From: Hyphomicrobium_A sp039933175
Lineage (GTDB): Bacteria > Pseudomonadota > Alphaproteobacteria > Rhizobiales > Hyphomicrobiaceae
Assembly (NCBI GenBank): GCA_039933175.1
Contig: JBDTOR010000074.1
Coordinates: 1-11,089 of the forward strand
Direction of reading: 5' to 3'
Length of the DNA stretch: 11,089 bases
Shown: positions 5,882 to 11,089 of the stretch, piece by piece
Position numbering within the stretch: position 1 is the stretch's first letter
Layout: every line of letters begins with the position of its first letter
Made by a program: the position numbers and the translations under genes
Notes under the pieces: model-generated
The model's input: the letters and a program-made list of their open reading frames with translations, nothing else
Database searches by the model: none
Told to the model about the DNA's origin: nothing

Positions 5882-7924
5882 ATGCCCAACAAGGACACGA
5901 GCGCGCCCACGCCGGAATTGCCGGTGCCGGAGGCCCTGCTGCCCGACGCGGAAGCCGCGCCGGCTGCCAGCGGCCCGGCGGTCATTGCGCGCTATCTGAA
6001 GCAGCTGCCGGCTGCGCCGGGCGTCTACCGGATGCTCGATGCCGAGGGCAGCGTCATCTACGTCGGCAAGGCGCGCAGCCTGAAGGCGCGCGTGTCGAAC
6101 TACACGCGGCTCGGCGGGCACACCAACCGCATCGCGCGCATGATCGCGACGACGGCGGCGATGGAGTTCGTCTCGGTGCGCACCGAGGCCGAAGCGCTGC
6201 TGCTCGAAGCCAACCTCATCAAGCGTTTCCGGCCGCGCTTCAACGTGCTGATGCGCGACGACAAGTCGTTCCCCTATATCCTCATCGCGCGCGACAAGCC
6301 GGCGCCGCAGATCATGAAGCACCGCGGCGCGCGCAACCGCAAAGGCGACTACTTCGGGCCGTTCGCCTCGGCCGGCGCCGTCAATCGCACCATCAACATG
6401 CTGGAGCGCGCCTTCCTGCTGCGCTCATGTTCGGACAGCGTCTACGACAGCCGTACGCGGCCCTGCCTGCTGCACCAGATCAAGCGCTGCTCGGCGCCGT
6501 GCACCGGCGAGATCGCGCTCGACGACTATGGTCGCTTGGTGGACGAGGCGGTGCGCTTCCTGCGTGGCGAAAGCCAGAACGTGCGGGTCATGTATCGCCA
6601 GCTGATGGAAGAGGCATCTTCGCAGCTCGAGTTCGAGCGCGCGGCCCGGTTCCGCGACCGGCTGGCTGCGTTGGCGCACGTCACGGCCGATCAGTCGATC
6701 AATCCCGAAGGGATCGAGGAGGCCGACGTGTTCGCCGCCGCACAGGAGGGCGGGCAGACGTGCATCCAGGTGTTCTTCTTCCGCACCGGCCAGAACTGGG
6801 GCAACCGCGCGTACTTCCCCAAGGCTGATCGCTCGCTGCCCGTCGAGGAGGTGCTCGATAGCTTCATCGCCCAGTTCTACGACGACAAGCCGGTGCCGCG
6901 TCTGATGCTGCTGTCGCACGATGTGCCGAACCGCGAGCTGCTGGCCGAGGCGCTGTGCATCAAGGCCGACCGCAAGGTGGAGATCCGCGTGCCGCAGCGC
7001 GGCACCAAGTCGGGCATCGTCGAGCACGCGTTGAACAACGCGCGCGAAGCACTCGGCCGCAAGCTGGCGGAAAGCTCCTCGCAAAAGCGTCTACTGGAAG
7101 GTCTCGCCGAGCGCTTCGGACTGGCGAGTGTGCCGCGCCGCATCGAAGTGTTCGACAACAGCCACATCCAGGGCGCCAACGCCGTCGGTGCGATGATCGT
7201 TGCCGGCCGCGACGGCTTCGTCAAAGGCCAGTACCGCAAGTTTAACATCAAGTCGGAGAACCTCGCCCCAGGCGACGATTACGGCATGATGCGCGAGGTG
7301 CTGACGCGCCGCTTCAAGCGTCTCGTCATCGAAACGAACGAGGAGGAGAAGAAGGAGGACGGCGTCATCGGCGTCATCAAGGAGACGGCGAGCAATCTGG
7401 TGGCGATGGCTGCCGTCGCTGCGGGCGCCTCACCCGATGACGTGGACGACGACGACGTGTTTCCCGGAAGGCCGGATCTGGTGCTGATCGACGGCGGCGC
7501 CGGCCAGCTCGCGGTGGCGCGCGAAGTGATGGCCGACCTAGGCTTGCACGAAATCTGTCTCATCGGCGTCGCCAAGGGGCCGGATCGCGACGCCGGCCGA
7601 GAACACTTCCATTTGGCCGGGCGTGACCACCCGATGATGCTCGAGCCGCGTGACCCGGTGCTCTACTTCGTCCAGAGATTGCGCGATGAGGCACACCGCT
7701 TTGCCATCGGTTCGCACCGGACGCGCCGCGCGATGGCGATCAGCGCCAATCCGCTCGACGACATCGACGGCATCGGTGCGCAGCGGCGCCGCGCGCTGAT
7801 GAATCATTTCGGCTCGGCGAAGGCGGTGTCGCGCGCCGGCGTTGAGGACCTGAAAGCGGTCGACGGTATTTCGGCGGAGATGGCGCAGCGCATCTACGAC
7901 CACTTCCATGAGCGCCGCAGTTAG
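5882..7924 (+). CDS. uvrC: Excinuclease ABC subunit C (UvrC)
   Basis: UvrC makes both incisions around DNA lesions after loading by UvrA and UvrB, in nucleotide excision repair. The 680-residue product shows the full architecture. A GIY-YIG nuclease domain begins with APGVYRM and VIYVGKARSLKARVSNY near residues 44-80. A UVR motif for UvrB contact (QLEFERAARFRDRLAAL) lies near 250. The RNase H-like endonuclease domain has VFDNSHIQG, VLIDGGAGQL and FAIGSHRTRR, giving the expected acidic and His ligands. Two helix-hairpin-helix motifs (DDIDGIGAQRRRALMNHFGS and LKAVDGISAEMAQRIYDHF) end the protein. An insertion of about 45 residues (484-528), acidic at both ends, interrupts the endonuclease domain. 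ATG 5882 was chosen because its product begins shortly before the GIY-YIG domain; the frame is open further upstream but overlaps the HAD gene. The ribosome site is weak, consistent with translation inside an operon. Confidence 0.97.
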   Translation: MPNKDTSAPTPELPVPEALLPDAEAAPAASGPAVIARYLKQLPAAPGVYRMLDAEGSVIYVGKARSLKARVSNYTRLGGHTNRIARMIATTAAMEFVSVRTEAEALLLEANLIKRFRPRFNVLMRDDKSFPYILIARDKPAPQIMKHRGARNRKGDYFGPFASAGAVNRTINMLERAFLLRSCSDSVYDSRTRPCLLHQIKRCSAPCTGEIALDDYGRLVDEAVRFLRGESQNVRVMYRQLMEEASSQLEFERAARFRDRLAALAHVTADQSINPEGIEEADVFAAAQEGGQTCIQVFFFRTGQNWGNRAYFPKADRSLPVEEVLDSFIAQFYDDKPVPRLMLLSHDVPNRELLAEALCIKADRKVEIRVPQRGTKSGIVEHALNNAREALGRKLAESSSQKRLLEGLAERFGLASVPRRIEVFDNSHIQGANAVGAMIVAGRDGFVKGQYRKFNIKSENLAPGDDYGMMREVLTRRFKRLVIETNEEEKKEDGVIGVIKETASNLVAMAAVAAGASPDDVDDDDVFPGRPDLVLIDGGAGQLAVAREVMADLGLHEICLIGVAKGPDRDAGREHFHLAGRDHPMMLEPRDPVLYFVQRLRDEAHRFAIGSHRTRRAMAISANPLDDIDGIGAQRRRALMNHFGSAKAVSRAGVEDLKAVDGISAEMAQRIYDHFHERRS

Positions 7925-7968
7925 GTTCGAACTCGTCCATACAACGTCATGGGCGCGTCATGGGGAAG

Positions 7969-8112
7969 CCATGCTTCGCATGGACCGCGGCCATCCACGC
8001 AAGTCTCCGTTGGCATCGCGTGGCGGCCACGTGAGCCTGCCATACCCGTAGCGACGACTTCGCCAAGAGAGGTTCGCGGAAGCTGGCGTGGATGCTCGCC
8101 TTCGCGAGCATG
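7969..8112. repeat. Intergenic palindromic repeat region after uvrC
   Basis: The 314 bases from uvrC to the next gene (7925-8238) hold no credible gene but several palindromes: CCATGC-TTC-GCATGG (7969-7983), CGTGG-CGG-CCACG (8019-8031), and ATGCTCGC-CTTC-GCGAGCAT (8092-8111), an 8-bp perfect stem with a four-base loop. In addition CATCCACGC (7992-8000) is inverted as GCGTGGATG (8086-8094), so the whole stretch may fold as one larger element. The GTGGATGCTCGCcttcGCGAGCATGACGG core resembles an interspersed repeat common in alphaproteobacterial genomes and often mistaken for coding sequence; this is from memory. It may also stop or stabilise the uvrC message, but there is no T-run. Confidence 0.65.
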
Positions 8113-8184
8113 ACGGTAATGGAGACAGCACGTGACACGATTTTGGCGCGCAAAAAGAACGCCAGCGCGCATACGAAACCGCGA

Positions 8185-8201
8185 CCGGGAACCAGTCCCG
8201 G
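8185..8201 (-). terminator. Possible terminator hairpin downstream of the small membrane protein gene
   Basis: CCGGGA and TCCCGG pair perfectly around a five-base loop, 37 bases past the stop codon at 8239 on the minus strand. After the stem the minus strand reads TCGCGGTTTCG, so the T-run is poor. A second weaker pairing (GCGCGC at 8146-8151 and 8165-8170) lies further on. Terminator function is only a guess from position. Confidence 0.3.
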
Positions 8202-8238
8202 CCACGTGCGCTTCGTTCAGCTCGGCGTCGTCGCGTGC

Positions 8239-8460
8239 TTAGACAGGCGGCGCGGCAGCCGGCGGCATGGCAATTGCCGCGAGCCAGTAAACCCAAGCCA
8301 CATAAAACACGGCGAAGAACACGGCCGTCAGAACCGCTCCGATGAAGCGATTGCCGAAGGCGACGATGTTGCCGACGATGGCAGCGAGGAAAGCGATTCC
8401 CGAGAAGATGGCGACGGTGTTCCAATCCACTGTCGCCAGGTCGAACGGTAGTGCCGGCAT
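8239..8460 (-). CDS. Small hypothetical membrane protein, two predicted helices
   Basis: A 73-residue protein with no family I recognise. After a short N-terminus (MPALPFDLATVDWN) it has two hydrophobic helices, roughly residues 15-34 (VAIFSGIAFLAAIVGNIVAF) and 40-63 (IGAVLTAVFFAVFYVAWVYW), joined by GNRF, and a Pro/Ala tail. An N-in/C-in hairpin in the inner membrane is plausible. The case for a real gene is a strong ribosome site, GGGGGA (8470-8475) with 9 nt spacing to ATG 8460, and a composition that makes sense only as a membrane protein. It lies downstream of the dienelactone hydrolase gene on the same strand, 163 bp away, so it may be its own unit. Function unknown. Confidence 0.72.
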   Translation of the reverse strand: MPALPFDLATVDWNTVAIFSGIAFLAAIVGNIVAFGNRFIGAVLTAVFFAVFYVAWVYWLAAIAMPPAAAPPV

Positions 8461-8623
8461 ACCAGTAACTCCCCCTAGAAGCCCATTTTTCCGGGCCGAC
8501 TACATAACCTCTTGCAGCAACAGTTTCCGCCAACGTCGGTCTAGTTGCAAGACCGCGCAGGCAACCCCTTGTGCGCAGTAGGAATGTCTAGCGTTCTGTT
8601 ATGACGGAACGATTGCGGTTGGC

Positions 8624-9499
8624 TCAGGAGACGCCATGGGCGCGGAACCAGGCGAGCATGCGCGACCACCCGTCGTTCGCTGCTGCAGCGCGGTAGCTTG
8701 GGCGGTAGTCGGCGTTGAACGCATGCGGCGTGTCCGGGTAGACGATGATCTCGCATTGCTTGCCCGCCGCCGTGCATGCCGCTCGCATGCGATCGATCGA
8801 GTCCTCGGGGATTCCCTGGTCCGCGCCGCCGTAGAGCCCAAGCACCGGCGCCTTGAGGTCAGCGGCGATATCGACCGGGTGCAGCGGCGTGTTCGTTGAG
8901 CTGTCGCCGACGAGCTTGCCGTACCAGGCGACACCGGCCAACACCTGCGAGCTGTGCGCCGTGTAAAGCCAGGTGATGCGCCCGCCCCAGCAGAAGCCGG
9001 TGATGCCGAGCTTGGAGGTGTCGCCGTGCCCCGATGCCCCAGCGTAGGCGACCGTCGCGTCGAGATCGGCCATCACCTGCGCGTCGGGCACCCTGGAGAC
9101 CACGTTGGAAATGATCTCCTGCACGTTGGTCATGTCGGCAACGCTGCCCTGGCGGACATAGAGCTCCGGCGCGATGGCCATGTAGCCCTGCTTGGCGAGG
9201 CGGCGGCACACGTCGCGAATGTGCTCGTGCACGCCGAAGATCTCCTGCACCACAAGGATGACCGGAAATGTGCCGGTCGTTTCCGGCATGGCGCGGTAGG
9301 CGGGAATCTCGCGATCGGCCGTGGGAATGCCAACCGGGCCTTCGACCAGACCTTCGCTATCGGTGTGGATCACGGTTTGCGCTGCGACCGGGCGCACGGC
9401 GGCGGCAAACCCTACTGCGAGGCCCGCGGCGAGCAATTCGCGACGGTCCAAATCCACCCTGGCCTTGAGACTGCGCCGGTCGTTCTCGAAACCGTCCAT
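8624..9499 (-). CDS. Tat-exported dienelactone hydrolase-family protein
   Basis: A 291-residue alpha/beta hydrolase. Residues 1-41 form a twin-arginine signal: LDRRELLAAG (R19, R20), a hydrophobic core (LAVGFAAAV) and a likely cut near VAAQ (38-41), so the mature enzyme should act in the periplasm. The dienelactone hydrolase triad is visible: nucleophile C170 in GFCWGG, D227 in YGGADQGIP and H259 in PHAFNADY; E86 in VVQEIFGV matches the family's conserved Glu. True dienelactone hydrolase (ClcD) opens the lactone in chlorocatechol breakdown and is cytoplasmic. This exported form is closer to YghX-like members, whose substrates are unclear, and no aromatic-degradation genes are nearby. The start at 9499 has AGGAG (9507-9511) 7 nt upstream; the frame is open further upstream, but without signal-like or domain-like sequence. 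It is divergent from the extensin-like gene with 156 bp between starts. Confidence 0.92.
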   Translation of the reverse strand: MDGFENDRRSLKARVDLDRRELLAAGLAVGFAAAVRPVAAQTVIHTDSEGLVEGPVGIPTADREIPAYRAMPETTGTFPVILVVQEIFGVHEHIRDVCRRLAKQGYMAIAPELYVRQGSVADMTNVQEIISNVVSRVPDAQVMADLDATVAYAGASGHGDTSKLGITGFCWGGRITWLYTAHSSQVLAGVAWYGKLVGDSSTNTPLHPVDIAADLKAPVLGLYGGADQGIPEDSIDRMRAACTAAGKQCEIIVYPDTPHAFNADYRPSYRAAAANDGWSRMLAWFRAHGVS

Positions 9500-9655
9500 G
9501 CGTTTACTCCTCGCGAATTGTTGCCTGGGGGAGTGGGGCAACCGCACCTTCACGCCTCGGGTGTAGGATGCAATCCCATTTTCGCCGCGCTCCTCGGCGA
9601 TGATTTGGCAGGGGAACACCAGAGCTTCTTGGCTGTTATCGACCAGCAGGTGAGC

Positions 9656-10837
9656 ATGGCGTCTATCGCGTCTGTCGACAAAACGTTGAGCCGCGTGTCC
9701 TCGTGGATGTCCTCCGCGGCGTTCGCTGGGCTGCTTTCGCTCGCGTTTTTGCCCGTTCGCGATGCTCCTGCTCCGGTGAAGATCGCCGCGCCTCTGCCGG
9801 CCGTACCGGCAGCCGTTCCGGCGGCACGCCAGCCGCATTCGGTCGCCGACACGGCCCTCGCCACTCCTCCGGCCGCACCGGCGCCCCCCGCATTCGCAGC
9901 ACCGGCCTCGCCGGCCCCCGCAGTCGCCGCCAAGCCTTCCGTCCCGCCTGCCAGCGCAACCGCTCCGGTCGGAACGACTGCCCCCGCCGTTGCCGCAGCA
10001 ACGCCGCCGGCCATCACCACGCCCCCGCCGCCGGACGTGTGGACGCCCGAGGAACTGGCGGCCGGGTTGCGTCAGTGCGTGCAGCTTTTATCGCCAGTCT
10101 CGGCCGACGTTGCCATGGAAGAGCCGATGAAGCACGGCCAGTGCGGCACGCCCGCCCCGCTGGCGCTGCGTAGCGCGGGGGGCAAGGACAAGGTCGAGTT
10201 CACCCCGGCGCCGACCATGAACTGCCGCCTCGCTGCATCAATGGGCGCGTGGGTAGACAAGGTGCTGCAGCCTGCCGCCCAGGAGACGCTCGGCTCGCGC
10301 ATCACAAAAATTCTCGGCTCGGGCTCGTACTCGTGCCGCAACATTTACAACAATCCAAAGTTGACGCTGAGCGAGCACGCGACGGGCAACGCCATCGACG
10401 TCGCCGCCTTCGTCACTGCCGACGGCCGCACCATCACCGTCAAGCACGGCTGGGGTCCGACCGAGCGCGACATCGTGGCCGCCAAGAAGAAGGCGGCAGA
10501 GAAGCTGGCGGCCAAGAAATCCGGCAAACCGGCGGCCGCCACCCCCGAGGCTGTGCCGACCCCTTCCATTGCTGAAGCCGCTAAGAAGGCGGAGACCAAG
10601 CAGAAGGGCCGGGTCGAGAAGACGGACTTCAAGCAGGACGGTGATAAGCCTGCCGTGGTCGCCATTTCCGACCTGCAGCCGGCAACAAGCAAGGAAGCGG
10701 TTTTCCTCAAGCGCCTCCACGGCGGTTCCTGCACGCTCTTTGCGACGGTGCTGGGTCCGGAGGCCAACGAGGCCCACCGGGACCACTTCCATCTCGACAT
10801 GAAGGTCCGCCGGACGAGCCACGGCGTGTGCCACTGA
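9656..10837 (+). CDS. Extensin-like C-terminal domain protein (M15-peptidase-like), exported or membrane-anchored
   Basis: A 393-residue protein. A hydrophobic stretch near residues 18-32 (SAAFAGLLSLAFLPV) is a signal or anchor. A linker to about 125 is almost entirely Pro, Ala and Val, a typical periplasmic spacer. The C-terminal domain starts near GQCGTPAPLALRS and resembles the Extensin-like_C family (Pfam PF06904), related to D-Ala-D-Ala peptidases of family M15. The likely zinc ligands are H241 and D248 in SEHATGNAID, and H377/H379 in RDHFHLDM. Four or more cysteines could form disulphides. A Lys/Ala-rich, low-complexity insertion (about 275-335) separates the two halves of the metal site. 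Cleavage of cell-wall peptides is inferred; plant extensin function is not implied. ATG 9656 follows CAGG at 5 nt; GTG 9650 is an alternative. pgsA follows on the same strand after 80 bp. Confidence 0.85.
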   Translation: MASIASVDKTLSRVSSWMSSAAFAGLLSLAFLPVRDAPAPVKIAAPLPAVPAAVPAARQPHSVADTALATPPAAPAPPAFAAPASPAPAVAAKPSVPPASATAPVGTTAPAVAAATPPAITTPPPPDVWTPEELAAGLRQCVQLLSPVSADVAMEEPMKHGQCGTPAPLALRSAGGKDKVEFTPAPTMNCRLAASMGAWVDKVLQPAAQETLGSRITKILGSGSYSCRNIYNNPKLTLSEHATGNAIDVAAFVTADGRTITVKHGWGPTERDIVAAKKKAAEKLAAKKSGKPAAATPEAVPTPSIAEAAKKAETKQKGRVEKTDFKQDGDKPAVVAISDLQPATSKEAVFLKRLHGGSCTLFATVLGPEANEAHRDHFHLDMKVRRTSHGVCH

Positions 10838-10880
10838 AGCCGCGCTTTGGGCCGCGAATGCGAGCGTCACATGTGTGCCA

Positions 10881-10909
10881 TTGACGACCCATCGGCCGGA
10901 TGGTGTACC
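10881..10909 (+). promoter_or_regulatory. Weak candidate promoter for pgsA
   Basis: TTGACG (10881-10886) is followed after 17 bp by TGTACC (10904-10909). The -35 is good (5 of 6) but the -10 matches poorly (3 of 6). Transcription would begin near 10916, almost at the ATG at 10918, which would favour the internal ATG at 10951 or a nearly leaderless message. Read-through from the extensin-like gene is an equally good explanation. Confidence 0.25.
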
Positions 10910-10917
10910 AAAGGCTG

Positions 10918-11089
10918 ATGGAACAAGCCGCCGCCTCACGCGCCCTGCCGATGAGCCTGCCGAACGTACTGACGTACGTTCGCATTGCGGCCGTTCCTGC
11001 GCTCGTCGCCTGCCTCTTCTTCCTCAAGGGTGACGCGGCGCGCTGGTCGGCCTTCGCGCTGTTCGTCTTCGCCGGCATCACCGATTGGC
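10918..11089 (+). CDS. pgsA: CDP-diacylglycerol--glycerol-3-phosphate 3-phosphatidyltransferase (PgsA), N-terminal part only
   Basis: The first 57 codons are present; the gene runs off the right edge. PgsA is the inner-membrane enzyme that joins CDP-diacylglycerol and glycerol-3-phosphate, the committed step to phosphatidylglycerol and cardiolipin. The segment MSLPNVLTYVRIAAVPALVA is the typical PgsA N-terminus leading into the first membrane helix. The last visible residues, FAGITDW, are the start of the CDP-alcohol phosphotransferase motif D-x2-DG-x2-AR (D56 is its first Asp). ATG 10918 has AAGG only 3 nt upstream, which is short; ATG 10951 would begin exactly at MSLPN as in many homologues but lacks a ribosome site. 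pgsA commonly follows uvrC in proteobacteria; here four regions intervene. Phosphatidylserine synthase or another CDP-alcohol enzyme is less likely given the N-terminal sequence. Confidence 0.88.
   Translation, partial: MEQAAASRALPMSLPNVLTYVRIAAVPALVACLFFLKGDAARWSAFALFVFAGITDW

Noticed and set aside
5146..5985. 279-codon minus-strand frame opposite the HAD gene
   Set aside because: It has the Arg/Gly/Ala-rich look of a GC-rich shadow frame and no motif; the plus strand carries a complete HAD protein.
7921..8205. Open reading frames on both strands across the repeat region, about 60-190 codons
   Set aside because: Their sequences follow the palindromic repeat and lack ribosome sites; such translations are common misannotations of interspersed repeats.
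8954..9655. 234-codon upstream extension of the extensin-like protein
   Set aside because: It lies antisense to the dienelactone hydrolase gene, whose motifs and ribosome site are clear; the extension is its shadow.
9500..9838. 113-codon upstream extension of the dienelactone hydrolase
   Set aside because: The added residues are Arg-rich without a domain, overlap the extensin-like gene, and would bury the Tat signal and the AGGAG site.

Overview
The window is GC-rich chromosomal DNA of an alphaproteobacterium, most likely of the order Hyphomicrobiales (Rhizobiales). The evidence is a groES-groEL operon behind a CIRCE operator in its TTGGCACTC form, a TIGR01459-type HAD protein, uvrC and pgsA in the same neighbourhood, short interspersed palindromic repeats of the type scattered through these genomes, and an extensin-like family protein. 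The genus cannot be fixed from this sequence. There is no tRNA, rRNA, CRISPR array, transposase or phage gene.

Layout. (1) Positions 1-773, minus strand: the 5' part of groEL, groES, and the heat-shock promoter with its HrcA/CIRCE operator. A 30-bp imperfect inverted repeat sits between the two chaperonin genes. (2) 878-2011, plus: a half-size FUSC-type membrane exporter. (3) 2018-2764, minus: a short-chain dehydrogenase homologue that has lost its catalytic residues, convergent with the exporter. (4) 2765-3146: a non-coding divergent region. (5) 3147-7924, plus: three closely spaced co-directional genes, namely a membrane-anchored degenerate EAL-domain protein, a HAD class IIA protein (TIGR01459-like) and uvrC. 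(6) 7925-8238: intergenic DNA with palindromic repeats. (7) 8239-9499, minus: a 73-residue two-helix membrane protein and a Tat-exported dienelactone hydrolase-family enzyme. (8) 9656-10837, plus: an extensin-like protein with an M15-peptidase-like metal site. (9) 10918-11089: the start of pgsA, cut by the window edge.

How the genes work together. GroES and GroEL are one chaperonin controlled by HrcA. UvrC (nucleotide excision repair) and PgsA (phosphatidylglycerol synthesis) are housekeeping genes that are often adjacent in proteobacteria; here about 3 kb of accessory envelope-related genes separates them. Several proteins look like enzyme folds turned to other uses: an SDR without Ser/Tyr/Lys, an EAL domain without most metal ligands, and a HAD protein with Trp at the second motif-I position. 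I see no clear new multi-gene system. The best leads are the degenerate membrane EAL protein, the dead SDR, the M15-like protein with a large insertion inside its metal site, and the repeat inside the groE operon.
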